Shown here piece after piece: positions 31,298 through 41,522 of a DNA stretch of 64,000 nucleotides. A program made the translations under genes and the position numbers. Position 1 is the first letter of the stretch. Every line of letters starts with the position of its first letter. The stretch is taken from contig CACYPK010000003.1 of the NCBI GenBank assembly GCA_902776285.1, forward strand, positions 1-64,000, in the 5' to 3' direction. The notes under the pieces are model-generated. The model saw only the letters and a list, made by a program, of their open reading frames with translations, made no database searches and was not told the DNA's origin. This DNA is from an uncultured Eubacteriales bacterium. Lineage in GTDB: Bacteria > Bacillota > Clostridia > Peptostreptococcales > Anaerovoracaceae.

Positions 31298-34200
31298 TTG
31301 TAATAACAGAAGGTTTGATTACAGACAGAACATTGGCGACAAACGATTACGAAAACAACAAAAAGAATAACGGTGAAGTCAGACAGGTGACGAAGGACAG
31401 CCGCAATGCTTCGGCTAATATGCCGAGAAGGCAGGAAGAGGCATCGCTGTCTTTTGATTTTGAAAAAAAGCCGGGCCAGAAGCCTGAGGAACCTGTCATG
31501 CCTGAAAAACCACAGGAGCCGATAAAGGCCGAAAATGCCGAAAAGACCAAAGAGACTGAAAAACAGTACGGTCTTCCGGCAGACTTCGGAAAGACAGCGG
31601 CGAACATCCCTTCCGAAGCCGTGAACAGCGGCGTGAAAGAGGCAGGGGGATCCGGCGCTGCATCATCCGCTTCCGCGAAGATGGATCACGCTAAGGCTTT
31701 CATGAAGAAAAAACTCGCCGAAAGGCTTGTGGCTGCAGAAGCCTCAAGAGAAGCCGCGCAGGAGAGAAGAAGACAGAGAGCCCGTGAAGCGGCCATCGCC
31801 AAGGCTGCCCGTGAAGCAGAAGCAGCTGAAAGGGCAAGGCTGAAAGCAGAGGCGGAAAGAATAGCCGCAGAAGAAGCTGCGGAGGCCGAGCGCCTGGCCA
31901 AACTCGATGAAGCCGTAAAGGCCGAGATGGCAGCGGACAAGGCCGCGAAGAAAGAAGTCAAGGCAGGCAAGAAGCCGAAAGCCGTGACAAAGAAGAAAGG
32001 TCCGGCCAGACCGAAGCCGGCTGCCAAGTCAGATGCTAAGCCGGATACCAAGGCGGCCGCAAAGAAAGAAGTCAAGGCAGGCAAGAAGCCTAAGGCCGTA
32101 ACAAATAAGAACGGCGCGGCCAAGCCGAAGCCGGTCGCCGCGAAGAAGGGCACCAAGACAGGCGCCAAGACAGGCATAAAGATACCTGCTCTGAAGGGCA
32201 AAAAGAAAAAGCCGCCTAAAAAGAGAGGCAAGTTCAGATGGGTACTGTCCGTCTTCGAGATACTGCTCGCCCTGATGATCATAGGCGGAGTCGCCGGCGG
32301 CGCGTATGTTGCCATAACGATAGCCAAGGCTCCGGACATCAACCCTAACCAGATCATGAATACGCTGGATATCAGTACGCATATTTATGATGACGAGGGC
32401 AACCTGACAGACGACATATTCTATTCCGAGAACCGTGAGATAGCCAAGTACGATCAGCTGCCGGACAATCTCAAGAACGCGTTCATAGCGATAGAGGACA
32501 AGACGTTCTGGACGCACAAGGGCTTCAATTTCCGGAGGATATTCGGCGCGATATGGAACTCCGTAAGCGGCGGAGGCGAGATAAGCGGTACCAGTACCAT
32601 AACTCAGCAGCTCGCCCGTAACGTGTTCCTGCCGGAAGAAAAGAGCGTAAGATCCATCAAGCGAAAGATAATAGAGATGTACTACGCTCATGTCATTGAA
32701 GATGAGCTGACCAAGGAAGAGATACTTACCGCTTACCTCAATACCATATATCTGGGATACGGATGCTATGGGGTCGATACCGCGGCAAAGAAGTACTTCG
32801 GAGTCAACGTAGAGGATCTTACACTGTCAGAGTGCGCCGCGCTCGCTGCGCTGCCTCAGGCGCCGGGAGTATACGCGCTCCTGATGACGGAGGACGACGA
32901 AGCCGAGACCACGACGGAACTTGACAACGGACTCTACGCGAACGATATATCACGTGACAGACGTTACATGGTACTGGATCTTATGGCCGAACAAGGCTAT
33001 ATATCCAAGAAGAAAGCAAAGAAGGCTAAGAAGCCGCTCGAGGAATTCATCAATCCGGGCGGCGGCAGTACCAGCTCGAGCTCGGCGTTCAAGGACTACC
33101 TGCTCGAGACCGTCAAGAAAGACCTGATGGAAAAGTATAACCTCAGTGACAACGCTGCCACTAAGCTGATCTATACAAAGGGTCTGCATATCTACTCTAC
33201 TCTGGATGCGCAGGCACAGAGGGCAATTACTTCTGAATTCAAGGATCCGGACAATTTCCCTAGCGCCGTTGACGGAGAATCACCTGTAGAATCGGCAATG
33301 GTCATAGTGGAAGTCGGCACGGGCCAGATAAAGGCCATGGTGGGCACAAGGAACAACAACGGAGAAAAGCTGTTCAACAGAGCCACCAGCCCGCGTCAGC
33401 CGGGATCGTCCATCAAACCGCTTGCGGTATATGCAGCCGCTCTTCAGAAGAGCTATGAATATCAGCAGGAGGGCAAACTGTTCGACTTTGTCAAGACCGG
33501 CTATGATACTCAGGGCGCCAATTACTGGGGCAATTACATAACCGCTGCATCGGGAGTCACCGACGAGAAGATGACTGTGAAGGGTCAGGTATGGCCGCAG
33601 AACTTCAGCAGGAGCTACTCGGGATACAAGACGTTCCGCCAGGCGATACAGCTGTCGATCAACACATGCGCCGTCAAGATACTGGCGCAGGTAGGCGTCG
33701 ATTATTCGATGGACATGGTCAAGAAGTTCGGAATATCCACAGTCGTCGATGATACGTCAGAGCCGTACAACGATGTCAATCTGGCGGCCCTCGCGCTCGG
33801 AGCGATGACTGAAGGCGCGACCCCGCTCGACATGGCGCTCGCGTACGCTACCTTCCCTAACGGAGGCGTACATAATTCAGGCATATGCTATACGAAAGTC
33901 ACAGACAGTGACGGCAAGGTCCTTCTCGAAGGCGATTCAAAAGAGACCAGAGTCCTTGATGAAGGAGTAGCGTACATCATGACTGACGTTCTTCAGTCTG
34001 TTGTAACGGACGGCATAGCCGGCAACGCCCGCATCGACGGCGAGGAGGTCGGCGGCAAGACCGGAACGACTGATGATACCTGGGACATCTGGTTCGACGG
34101 ATTCACAGCCAAATACGCGGCCGCGCTCTGGATAGGAACGGATGATAATGTCGCGCTCAACGCGGATTCGTCAAGGGCTGCAGCTCTCTGGAGCAGGGTA

Positions 34201-34419
34201 ATGAGCCAGGTAGACGGAGCGCTGGGAGGCGAGTACATGGAAAGACCTTCCAACGTCATAGTCAAGAACGGTGAGTACTTCACGACCGGCACTCAGCCGC
34301 CTGATCCGCCGCCTGAAAAGAAAGAGAAGTCCAAAGATAAGAAAGAGGACTCCAAAAAGACCGAATCGAGTAAAAAGGAAGAGTCTTCCAAGAAAGAAGA
34401 GTCCTCTAAAAAAGACTGA
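31288..34419 (+). CDS. Class A penicillin-binding protein (PBP1A-like) with long charged tails
   Basis: Up to 1043 residues. A long cytoplasmic N-terminal part (about 1-320) is rich in Ala, Lys, Glu and Pro, with two near-identical blocks around KKEVKAGKKPKAVT. A membrane helix follows (about 325-350), then the GT51 glycosyltransferase domain (AIEDKTFWTHKGFNFRRI, STITQQLARN) and the transpeptidase domain: SxxK in PGSSIKPLA, SIN in QLSINTCA, KTGT in GGKTGTTDD. The end is a Lys/Ser/Glu-rich tail. It polymerises and cross-links peptidoglycan outside the membrane. The start is uncertain: GTG 31288 has GGAGG 10 nt upstream but lies in a hairpin; TTG 31333 or ATG 31420 are alternatives. Confidence 0.92.
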   Translation: MFSFVITEGLITDRTLATNDYENNKKNNGEVRQVTKDSRNASANMPRRQEEASLSFDFEKKPGQKPEEPVMPEKPQEPIKAENAEKTKETEKQYGLPADFGKTAANIPSEAVNSGVKEAGGSGAASSASAKMDHAKAFMKKKLAERLVAAEASREAAQERRRQRAREAAIAKAAREAEAAERARLKAEAERIAAEEAAEAERLAKLDEAVKAEMAADKAAKKEVKAGKKPKAVTKKKGPARPKPAAKSDAKPDTKAAAKKEVKAGKKPKAVTNKNGAAKPKPVAAKKGTKTGAKTGIKIPALKGKKKKPPKKRGKFRWVLSVFEILLALMIIGGVAGGAYVAITIAKAPDINPNQIMNTLDISTHIYDDEGNLTDDIFYSENREIAKYDQLPDNLKNAFIAIEDKTFWTHKGFNFRRIFGAIWNSVSGGGEISGTSTITQQLARNVFLPEEKSVRSIKRKIIEMYYAHVIEDELTKEEILTAYLNTIYLGYGCYGVDTAAKKYFGVNVEDLTLSECAALAALPQAPGVYALLMTEDDEAETTTELDNGLYANDISRDRRYMVLDLMAEQGYISKKKAKKAKKPLEEFINPGGGSTSSSSAFKDYLLETVKKDLMEKYNLSDNAATKLIYTKGLHIYSTLDAQAQRAITSEFKDPDNFPSAVDGESPVESAMVIVEVGTGQIKAMVGTRNNNGEKLFNRATSPRQPGSSIKPLAVYAAALQKSYEYQQEGKLFDFVKTGYDTQGANYWGNYITAASGVTDEKMTVKGQVWPQNFSRSYSGYKTFRQAIQLSINTCAVKILAQVGVDYSMDMVKKFGISTVVDDTSEPYNDVNLAALALGAMTEGATPLDMALAYATFPNGGVHNSGICYTKVTDSDGKVLLEGDSKETRVLDEGVAYIMTDVLQSVVTDGIAGNARIDGEEVGGKTGTTDDTWDIWFDGFTAKYAAALWIGTDDNVALNADSSRAAALWSRVMSQVDGALGGEYMERPSNVIVKNGEYFTTGTQPPDPPPEKKEKSKDKKEDSKKTESSKKEESSKKEESSKKD

Positions 34420-34444
34420 TACCGGTCTGTAAATCAAAAAAACC

Positions 34445-34473
34445 TTGCAATCACAACACTTCAGTGGTATAAA
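34445..34473 (+). promoter_or_regulatory. Promoter of the rimP-nusA-infB operon
   Basis: TTGCAA (34445-34450), 17 nt, TATAAA (34468-34473) preceded by TGG. Confidence 0.78.
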
Positions 34474-34493
34474 TGCAAAGTAAGCTTATTTTC

Positions 34494-34519
34494 GAAAGAG
34501 TGGGGACTCCCACTCTTTC
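34494..34519 (+). promoter_or_regulatory. Leader hairpin before rimP
   Basis: GAAAGAGTGGG (34494-34504) pairs perfectly with CCCACTCTTTC (34509-34519) around a GACT loop, about 15 nt after the predicted transcription start. No T tract follows, so it is not a simple terminator. Similar hairpins precede rimP in other Firmicutes to my recollection. Confidence 0.6.
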
Positions 34520-34549
34520 ACTTATGTAAGGCATTTTTACGGTAAGGAT

Positions 34550-35026
34550 ATGGCAAAAGAAGACATAAGCGGCAGGGTCAGCGGCATGCTCAGTCCGTTT
34601 CTTGAAGAGAACGGTCTTGAACTCTACAAGGTCGAATACAAGAAGGAAGGACCTTCATGGGTGCTGAGAGTCCTGCTTGAGAAACCGGCCGGCGCTGAAA
34701 GTGAGTACGTCAGCATAGAAGACTGCGAGAAGGTCAACGACCTGCTCAGCGGCATGCTCGATAAGGAAGACTTCATCGACCGCAGCTACAGCCTTGAAGT
34801 CGGCTCGGCGGGTCTCGACAGAGAGCTCATCAAGGAGTCTGACTACGAAAGATTCGCTGGCAGAGCAGTCGAAGTCAAAACATATGAGCAGATCAACGGC
34901 AGCAAGGAGCACGAGGGCAACCTTAAAGGCAAGGCGGACGGGATCGTGACCATAGTCACGGACGACGGAGAACTCGGCATACCTGCCGATAAGATAAGCA
35001 AGATCAATTTAGCAGTAGTTTTCTAG
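34550..35026 (+). CDS. rimP: Ribosome maturation factor RimP
   Basis: A 158-residue factor for 30S maturation. LSPFLEENGLELYKVEYKKE near residue 13, the SIEDCEKVNDLLSGMLDKED block, and VGSAGLDRELIKESDYERF (SPGxxRPL-like site, here SAGLDREL) mark the family. It begins the standard rimP-nusA-ylxR-infB-rbfA operon. AAGGAT lies just upstream of the ATG. nusA follows after 15 nt. Confidence 0.96.
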   Translation: MAKEDISGRVSGMLSPFLEENGLELYKVEYKKEGPSWVLRVLLEKPAGAESEYVSIEDCEKVNDLLSGMLDKEDFIDRSYSLEVGSAGLDRELIKESDYERFAGRAVEVKTYEQINGSKEHEGNLKGKADGIVTIVTDDGELGIPADKISKINLAVVF

Positions 35027-35041
35027 TATCAGGAGGAGAAC

Positions 35042-36166
35042 ATGAGCAAGGAATTTCTAGATGCATTTGCGGATCTCAAAAAAGAGAAGAATCTTTCAGA
35101 TGAGGAGATCATCGGAGCTATCAAGGACTCCATAGAGAATGCATACAGGAAGAATTACGGAGCTTCCAACGTGAGAGTCGATGTCGACATGACAGAAGGA
35201 GACGTCACGGTCTACATGGGCATGGAGGTCGTTGAGGAAGTCGATGACTATATGACACAGATCTCTCTCGAAGAAGCAAAAGAGATATATGACGGCTATG
35301 AAGTCGGCGATATCGTCGAGTACGAGATCGATCCTAGAGACTTCAACAGGATAGCCGCCCAAGGCGCTAAGCAGGTATTCGTCCAGAAGAACAGAGAGGC
35401 CGAGCGCACCAACTCATATAACGAGTTCATAGAGAAGAAGGGCACGATCGTAACGGGCAAGGTCGAAAGGATCAGCAACGGCACGATGCTCATCTCGCTG
35501 GGCCGCACTGAAGGAAGAGTCCCTGCGTCAGAGCAGGTAAGAACAGAGAGCTTCAAGCCGGGCGACCGCATCAAGGTCTATGTCATGGATGTAAAGAAAG
35601 AGAACAAGGGACCACAGGTCCTGCTCTCCAGATCGCATCCGGGACTCGTCAGAGGACTTTTTGAGCTCGAGATCCCTGAGATCGCGGACGGAACGGTAGA
35701 GATCAAGGGAACAGCCCGTGAGGCGGGATCCCGCACAAAGATCGCCGTTTATTCCAACGATCCTAACGTCGATCCGGTCGGCGCCTGCGTAGGCAACAGG
35801 GGAGCAAGAGTCCAGAATATCGCGGACGAGCTCTTCGGCGAGAAGATCGACATCATCGTATGGGACGAAGATCCTGCTGTACTGATCAGTAACGTGCTCA
35901 GACCTGCGATAGTAGAAGGCGTTTATATCAACGAAGATGAAAAAGCCGCGACGGCAGTTGTGCCTGAGCAGCAGCTCTCACTGGCGATCGGCCGCGAAGG
36001 CCAGAACGTAAGACTCGCCGCGAGAGTCAGCGGATGGAAGATCGACATCAAGAGCAACGAACAGCTCAAGGAGATGGGCTTCGCATTCGACGAGTATGAA
36101 GATTCCGATGAAGCAGGAGAGGTCACTGAAATTGAGGAGACACCAAGCGCCGAAGCCGATGCGTAG
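35042..36166 (+). CDS. nusA: Transcription termination/antitermination factor NusA
   Basis: A 374-residue RNA polymerase-associated factor that controls pausing, termination and antitermination. The N-terminal polymerase-binding domain (about 1-125) is followed by an S1 domain (GTIVTGKVERISNGTMLISL), then two KH domains (VDPVGACVGNRGARVQNI and LAIGREGQNVRLAARVSGW). No extra C-terminal acidic repeats, as usual for Firmicutes; the tail ends in a short acidic stretch. AGGAGGAGAAC precedes the ATG. Its last 8 nt overlap ylxR. Confidence 0.98.
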   Translation: MSKEFLDAFADLKKEKNLSDEEIIGAIKDSIENAYRKNYGASNVRVDVDMTEGDVTVYMGMEVVEEVDDYMTQISLEEAKEIYDGYEVGDIVEYEIDPRDFNRIAAQGAKQVFVQKNREAERTNSYNEFIEKKGTIVTGKVERISNGTMLISLGRTEGRVPASEQVRTESFKPGDRIKVYVMDVKKENKGPQVLLSRSHPGLVRGLFELEIPEIADGTVEIKGTAREAGSRTKIAVYSNDPNVDPVGACVGNRGARVQNIADELFGEKIDIIVWDEDPAVLISNVLRPAIVEGVYINEDEKAATAVVPEQQLSLAIGREGQNVRLAARVSGWKIDIKSNEQLKEMGFAFDEYEDSDEAGEVTEIEETPSAEADA

Positions 36167-36431
36167 ATGCGTCGCATGCAGAGAATCAAAGCCTCAGGAT
36201 GAGCTGATGAGATTCACCTTCGACGGAACGAAGCTGATACCTGACAGCGGCAAGTCAAACAGCGGCAGAGGATTCTATCTGTGCGCAGATGAAAACTGCG
36301 TGGAGACAGCGATAAAGCGCAGGGCATTCAACAGGGCCTGCAGACAAAACATCGATACAGAGGAAATCAGAAAAGTTATCGGGCAGGCACTCGATAACTT
36401 CCAAGGAGGTACAGATGCCAAAAAAAGTTAG
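36159..36431 (+). CDS. ylxR: YlxR family (DUF448) RNA-binding protein
   Basis: A 90-residue protein with the family signature [19 protein letters not shown] at its start and [19 protein letters not shown] in the middle; four cysteines are placed like a metal site. The family is thought to bind RNA, and links to RNase P or transcription control have been suggested; its role is not settled. The ATG at 36159 overlaps the end of nusA by 8 nt, and its own end overlaps infB by 17 nt. An ylxQ (L7Ae-like) gene, which often follows, is not here. Confidence 0.93.
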   Translation: MRRCVACRESKPQDELMRFTFDGTKLIPDSGKSNSGRGFYLCADENCVETAIKRRAFNRACRQNIDTEEIRKVIGQALDNFQGGTDAKKS

Positions 36432-39225
36432 CGAACTGACCAAGGAACTTGACATAAGCTTTCAGGAGCTAAAGGGATATGCCGACAAAATGGGCATCGC
36501 CGTCAGTTCCGCGAGATCTTCGGTAGAGGATCAGGACGCGGAAAGACTGACGAGATCGATCAACATGATGAGAGGCACGTCTTCAGACGCTTCGGCCGGA
36601 GCGGGCAAGCCTAAAATAAAGGCAGTCCCGGTCGTCCCTAAGGACGCCGCCAGGCCAAAGCCGCCGATGGGCAAGCCTGTGATCCCTAAGAAGCCTGTTG
36701 CGCCAAAAGCGGACGCAGAAGAAAAACCTGCGGATGATGTTTCCGTGCCTGAAACGGATGAAACCAAGGTCAAGGCGGAGACCGAAGTCAAGGCTCCTGA
36801 AAAAGCTGACAAGCCTGAAGAGAAGGCGGAGGTCAAGGCGGAAAAGCCTGTGGAGGCTGTTTCCGAAAAAGCGGCAGAAGAAAAGCCTGCAGAGACGCAG
36901 ACCGCGGAAGAAAAACCTGCGGATGCTCCTGCCGCGGCCGAAAAAGCCGAAAAGAAGGCCGCTGCCGAAACGCCTGATAAACCTGAAAAAGAAGAGGAGT
37001 ACGTGAATGCTCCCGGCAAGCCGATGCGCTTCAAGAAGATCTCTGATGCCGAGACTGAAAAGAAAAAGGCTGAAGAACAGAAGAGACAGATGCGCGAAAG
37101 GAGACAGCAGGCCAGAGCATCCGAGGGCGACAAGAAAAAGCCTTCAAAGGGCAGAGGCGAAGGCGGCAAGGACCGTCAGGAACGTCAGGATCGTCCGAAG
37201 AAGACCCAGGGCGGCGGAAACGCTCCGTCTGCCGGTTCAGGTGAAGGCGGCGGCAAGGGCGGCAAGGCTTCAAAAGGCAAGAGCAAGAAGTTCTTCGACA
37301 ACCGCGACAGGGACAAGCAGTCACGCTTTGACAGACGCGAGGACGGCCCGGGAGGACGCCGCAGCAACAATAACAATATCTATGACGAAGCCGCTCTCGA
37401 GAAGCAGGAACGCCATAAGAGAAAATACAAGACCAAGGTCGTAGAAGAGCCTACAGTTGAGGAACTCCTGCCTGAAGGAACCATCGCGGTCACAGTGCCT
37501 ATCACGGTAGCGGGCCTTTCCGAGCAGGCTGAGATCAGCGTCAGCAAGATCATTATGGCGATGATGCAGATGGGAGTAATGGCGACCATCAATCAGACGC
37601 TTGATAAAGACGCTGTAGAAATGCTTGCAGAAGACCTCGGTCTCCAGATTGTGGTAACGGAAGAAGAGCCGGAGATCGAAGAACCGGGCATCGACCTGCA
37701 TGAAGACACTGAGAGCGAACTCAAGCCTCGTCCGCCTATCATCACGGTCATGGGTCACGTAGACCACGGTAAGACTTCGCTTCTGGACGCCATCCGCAAC
37801 ACGAACGTTACGGCAGGCGAGTCGGGAGGCATCACACAGCACATCGGTGCTTCCGAAGTCGAGATCAACGGCAAGAAGATCGTGTTCCTGGATACACCGG
37901 GACACGAAGCGTTCACAACCATGCGTGCCAGAGGAGCTCAGGTCACCGATATCGCGGTGCTTGTAGTAGCCGCTGATGACGGCGTCATGCCGCAGACCAT
38001 AGAGTCCATAAGCCACGCCAAGGCCGCGAACGTGCCTATTATCGTAGCGATCAATAAGATGGACAAGCCGGGCGCCAATCCGGACCGTGTCAAGCAGGAA
38101 CTCATGGAGCACGGCGTGCTCGTAGAGGACTGGGGCGGCGAGGTCATTTCGGTACCGATATCCGCAAAGAAGGGCGAAGGCATCACTGACCTGCTTGAAA
38201 TGATACTTCTGCAGGCAGACATGCTCGAACTCAGGGCCAATCCGGACAGGCTGGCTCTCGGTACGGTCATAGAGGCAAGGCTCGACAAGGCCAAGGGCCC
38301 TGTCGCGACTCTGCTCGTTTCGAACGGAACGCTCAAGACCGGTCAGAGCGTAGTTGCCGGTACATGCTCGGGCAAGATCCGTGTCATGACGGACGACAAG
38401 GGCAAGACCATCCGCAAGGCGGGTCCTGCGACAGCCGTCGAGATACTCGGTCTCTCCGATGTACCTGACGCGGGCGACGCGTTCAACGCTGTAAGGGACG
38501 ACAAGACAGCCAGAGAGATCGCCGCAAACCGTAAAGAGAAGATGAGAGAAGAAGTCCTGGCCAAGAACGCCAGCATGACTCTCGAGAAGCTCTTCAGCCA
38601 GATCCAGGAAGGCGAGGCCAAGGAGCTCAACCTCATCGTCAAGGCAGACGTACAGGGTTCTGTCGGAGCCATCATCACGTCACTCGAGAAACTCGAGACT
38701 CCGGAAGTCAAGATCAACGTCATCCACAGCGGCGTAGGTACCATCAACGAATCCGACGTCATGCTCGCGGAGACATCCAACGCGATCATCATCGGCTTCA
38801 ACGTCAGACCTACAACAGCCGTAACTAACCAGGCTCAGGCCGCTGATGTCGAAATCAGGCTCTACAGAGTCATCTACGACATCATCGACGAGGTCGAAGC
38901 AGCCATGAAGGGCATGCTCGATCCTGAATACAAGGAAGAAGTTCTGGGCAAGGCGGTCGTCAGAGATACATTCAAGGTACCTGGCATCGGAATCATCGGA
39001 GGATGCTATGTCAACGAAGGCATCGTGAAGAGAAACGCTCAGATCAGACTGGTCAGAGACGGTATCGTTATCCACGAGGGCGTCATAAGCTCGCTCAAGA
39101 GGTTCAAGGACGATGTCAGAGAGGTCGCGGCAGGTTATGAGTGCGGTCTCGGCATCGAGAAGTACAACGACATCAAGCCTGACGACACGATCGAGTGCTT
39201 CCAGATGGTCGAAGTAGAACGTTAA
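36415..39225 (+). CDS. infB: Translation initiation factor IF-2
   Basis: A 936-residue GTPase that places fMet-tRNA on the 30S subunit and promotes subunit joining. An IF2_N module opens the protein ([20 protein letters not shown]). A long low-complexity linker, about residues 60-340, repeats EEKPA- and PEKAEK-like units, then becomes Arg/Gly/Lys-rich. The G domain has [14 protein letters not shown] (G1), DTPGHEAF (G3) and [12 protein letters not shown] (G4). Domains II-IV follow, ending [26 protein letters not shown] precedes the ATG, inside ylxR. Confidence 0.98.
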   Translation: MPKKVSELTKELDISFQELKGYADKMGIAVSSARSSVEDQDAERLTRSINMMRGTSSDASAGAGKPKIKAVPVVPKDAARPKPPMGKPVIPKKPVAPKADAEEKPADDVSVPETDETKVKAETEVKAPEKADKPEEKAEVKAEKPVEAVSEKAAEEKPAETQTAEEKPADAPAAAEKAEKKAAAETPDKPEKEEEYVNAPGKPMRFKKISDAETEKKKAEEQKRQMRERRQQARASEGDKKKPSKGRGEGGKDRQERQDRPKKTQGGGNAPSAGSGEGGGKGGKASKGKSKKFFDNRDRDKQSRFDRREDGPGGRRSNNNNIYDEAALEKQERHKRKYKTKVVEEPTVEELLPEGTIAVTVPITVAGLSEQAEISVSKIIMAMMQMGVMATINQTLDKDAVEMLAEDLGLQIVVTEEEPEIEEPGIDLHEDTESELKPRPPIITVMGHVDHGKTSLLDAIRNTNVTAGESGGITQHIGASEVEINGKKIVFLDTPGHEAFTTMRARGAQVTDIAVLVVAADDGVMPQTIESISHAKAANVPIIVAINKMDKPGANPDRVKQELMEHGVLVEDWGGEVISVPISAKKGEGITDLLEMILLQADMLELRANPDRLALGTVIEARLDKAKGPVATLLVSNGTLKTGQSVVAGTCSGKIRVMTDDKGKTIRKAGPATAVEILGLSDVPDAGDAFNAVRDDKTAREIAANRKEKMREEVLAKNASMTLEKLFSQIQEGEAKELNLIVKADVQGSVGAIITSLEKLETPEVKINVIHSGVGTINESDVMLAETSNAIIIGFNVRPTTAVTNQAQAADVEIRLYRVIYDIIDEVEAAMKGMLDPEYKEEVLGKAVVRDTFKVPGIGIIGGCYVNEGIVKRNAQIRLVRDGIVIHEGVISSLKRFKDDVREVAAGYECGLGIEKYNDIKPDDTIECFQMVEVER

Positions 39226-39261
39226 TACAGATGCCGCGCCACCGCGCGACAGGGAGAAGCA

Positions 39262-39639
39262 ATGGCTAAGTACAGACAGGGCCGGCTCAGCGAAGAGATA
39301 AAGAAAAGCGTAAGCGGATTTCTGATCAACGGAGCAAAGGATCCGGCACTAACATCCAGAATAATAAGCATCACAGGCGCCGAAGTGACACGCGATCTCA
39401 GTTACGCGACCATTTACGTTTCACCTGTATGCCTGTCGGACGAAGACAAGGAGGCCGTATACGCCGAGGTCCTCGCGGGCTTTGAGCGCGCGAAGGGTGC
39501 CATCAGGGGGCAGGTATCGCGTGATATCAAGCTCAGGCACACTCCCGAGCTGATATTCAAGCTCGATTCGTCGCAGGATTACGGCAGGCACATCGATTCC
39601 ATAATCGAAACACTTACATACAGTAACGAGGAAGAATAG
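39262..39639 (+). CDS. rbfA: Ribosome-binding factor A
   Basis: A 125-residue KH-like cold-shock factor for 16S rRNA maturation. RQGRLSEEIKKSVSGFLING at the start, ISITGAEVTRDLSYATIYVS near residue 34 and LRHTPELIFKLDSSQDYGRH near residue 90 are typical. AGGGAGAAGCA precedes the ATG. The stop is directly followed by the TTG start of nrnA. Confidence 0.97.
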   Translation: MAKYRQGRLSEEIKKSVSGFLINGAKDPALTSRIISITGAEVTRDLSYATIYVSPVCLSDEDKEAVYAEVLAGFERAKGAIRGQVSRDIKLRHTPELIFKLDSSQDYGRHIDSIIETLTYSNEEE

Positions 39640-40617
39640 TTGAACGACACCATAAAAAGCATAGCAACGATAATGAAGGACCTTGACGGCATTCTGCTGT
39701 TCCCGCACATAAACATGGACGGGGACGCGCTGGGCTCATGTTCCGCGCTTTGCCTTGCGTTGAGAAGCATGGGCAAGAAGGCTTACGTCATGATCAACGA
39801 GCCGGTGCCAAAGAATCTCGACTTCCTCGAATACGGCTGCTGCACAAGCGATGACAGTGTGCTCGACGATGTTCAGCTTTCGCTGATGATAGACTGCAAC
39901 GGATTGAACCGTATCACGGGCAGGGAAAAAGCGTGGGAGAGAGGACGCCTGAAAGGCTGCATCGACCATCACGCGACAAAGGCCAAGGAGATCAGATACG
40001 ATTTCGCGAGGATAGAGCCCAAGGCGGCCGCGGCGGGAGAAATCATCTATAACATCATACGCGCGATGGGCGTAGAGATAACTCTCGACATAGCCAACTG
40101 CATATTCGCGGCGATAACGACCGATACGGGAAACTTCCAGCACAGCAACACCACGAGCCGCTCGCACGAGATAGCTGGGCACCTCTACAAGATAGAGGGC
40201 TTCAATTCCAAGGTGATATCCGCTCTCATCTATGACCGCAGATCAAAGCAGGCCATAAAGCTTGAGGGCGAAGTAATCGCGGGACTTGATTTCTACGCGG
40301 ACGGCAGGCTCGCCGTCGGAAGGGTAACACAGGACCTTCTTAAGGAGACGGGCTGCACCATGGACGAGGCCGACGGCATCATCCAGAAGATGATGAGCAT
40401 CGAAGGAGTCGAGGGGGCATGTCTGTTCAAGGAGTCCGAGAACAACGTCAGAGCAAGTCTCAGGGGCAGGACATACGCCAATATGGCTAAGGCGGCGTCG
40501 ATGTTCGGCGGCGGCGGACACATGCTGGCTGCCGGCTGTACGTTCAACGATCTCAGCCTGAAGGATGCAGAAAAGACCCTGGTGCCTGTTCTTATCAGCA
40601 CCATAGAAGAAAAATGA
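39640..40617 (+). CDS. nrnA: DHH-DHHA1 phosphoesterase (NrnA-type nanoRNase/pAp phosphatase)
   Basis: A 325-residue enzyme that degrades 2-5-nt RNAs and dephosphorylates pAp. Motifs: [15 protein letters not shown] near residue 25, [12 protein letters not shown] near residue 84, [11 protein letters not shown] near residue 108, [14 protein letters not shown] near residue 152, and the substrate-binding [13 protein letters not shown] near residue 289. The start is TTG at 39640, immediately after the rbfA stop, with GAGGAAG upstream. It ends overlapping truB by 4 nt; this position in the infB operon is common in Firmicutes. Confidence 0.95.
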   Translation: MNDTIKSIATIMKDLDGILLFPHINMDGDALGSCSALCLALRSMGKKAYVMINEPVPKNLDFLEYGCCTSDDSVLDDVQLSLMIDCNGLNRITGREKAWERGRLKGCIDHHATKAKEIRYDFARIEPKAAAAGEIIYNIIRAMGVEITLDIANCIFAAITTDTGNFQHSNTTSRSHEIAGHLYKIEGFNSKVISALIYDRRSKQAIKLEGEVIAGLDFYADGRLAVGRVTQDLLKETGCTMDEADGIIQKMMSIEGVEGACLFKESENNVRASLRGRTYANMAKAASMFGGGGHMLAAGCTFNDLSLKDAEKTLVPVLISTIEEK

Positions 40618-41516
40618 CGATAGACGGTGTGATCAACATCAATAAGCCGGCCGGCTGGACATCGCAGGACGTGTGCGCAAAGCTGAAGCACGCGCTGCAT
40701 GTAAAAAAAGCAGGCCACACAGGAACGCTCGACCCTATGGCTACGGGCGTTTTGCCTGTATGCGTCGGAAAGGCGACACGCGTCATAGAGTATTACGGCA
40801 ATGACGCCAAGACATACAGCTGCGTTATGAAGCTGGGTATCGAGACCGATACTCTTGATGTGACGGGCGAAGCACTTAGAACAGGCAGTTATGCGAAAGT
40901 CACCGAAAAAGCCGTCAGAGAGGCATTTAAGGCCTACACGGGCGTGATAAAGCAGACACCTCCGAAGTACTCGGCTCTGAAAATAGACGGCAAGCGCGCT
41001 TACGACCTTGCGAGGTCGGGCGAGGACTTCGAAATAAAGCCGAGAGAGATCACTATATATGGAAATAAAGTAGATAAGATCGATCTTGAAAACGGAGAGA
41101 TAGAGTTTGAAGTCACCTGTTCAAAGGGCACGTATATCCGGACGATCTGCGATGACATAGGCAGGACTCTCGGATGCGGCGCCGCCATGAAAGAGCTTAC
41201 GCGTACGGCTTCGGGCTTCTTCAGGATAGAGGATTCATACACCATAGAAGAAGTCATCAACGCGTCGACAGATGCTAAAAAGCTCGGAAAAATGACAGTT
41301 CCACCGGATATTACGCTCGAAAAGCTGGGAAAAGTCATACTTAACGATAACAGAGTTACCGCCTTTATGAACGGAAACTCCACATGGAGCAGCGGATTCA
41401 GAGTCGTTGAGCGTTCGGACTTCGACGAGATATACCGCGTGTACGCAGGAGGCGAGTTCCTCGGCTCAGCGGCGATCGAAAACGGATCGCTGGTCCCGAA
41501 AAAAGTGTTCAGATAA
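40614..41516 (+). CDS. truB: tRNA pseudouridine(55) synthase
   Basis: A 300-residue enzyme that makes pseudouridine 55 in the T-loop of t[19 protein letters not shown] near residue 9, then [19 protein letters not shown] with the catalytic aspartate near residue 40, [17 protein letters not shown] and [13 protein letters not shown] are diagnostic. A C-terminal PUA-like segment is present (about 235-300). The ATG overlaps the nrnA stop (ATGA). ribF follows after 6 nt. Confidence 0.97.
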   Translation: MTIDGVININKPAGWTSQDVCAKLKHALHVKKAGHTGTLDPMATGVLPVCVGKATRVIEYYGNDAKTYSCVMKLGIETDTLDVTGEALRTGSYAKVTEKAVREAFKAYTGVIKQTPPKYSALKIDGKRAYDLARSGEDFEIKPREITIYGNKVDKIDLENGEIEFEVTCSKGTYIRTICDDIGRTLGCGAAMKELTRTASGFFRIEDSYTIEEVINASTDAKKLGKMTVPPDITLEKLGKVILNDNRVTAFMNGNSTWSSGFRVVERSDFDEIYRVYAGGEFLGSAAIENGSLVPKKVFR

Positions 41517-41522
41517 CGTATA

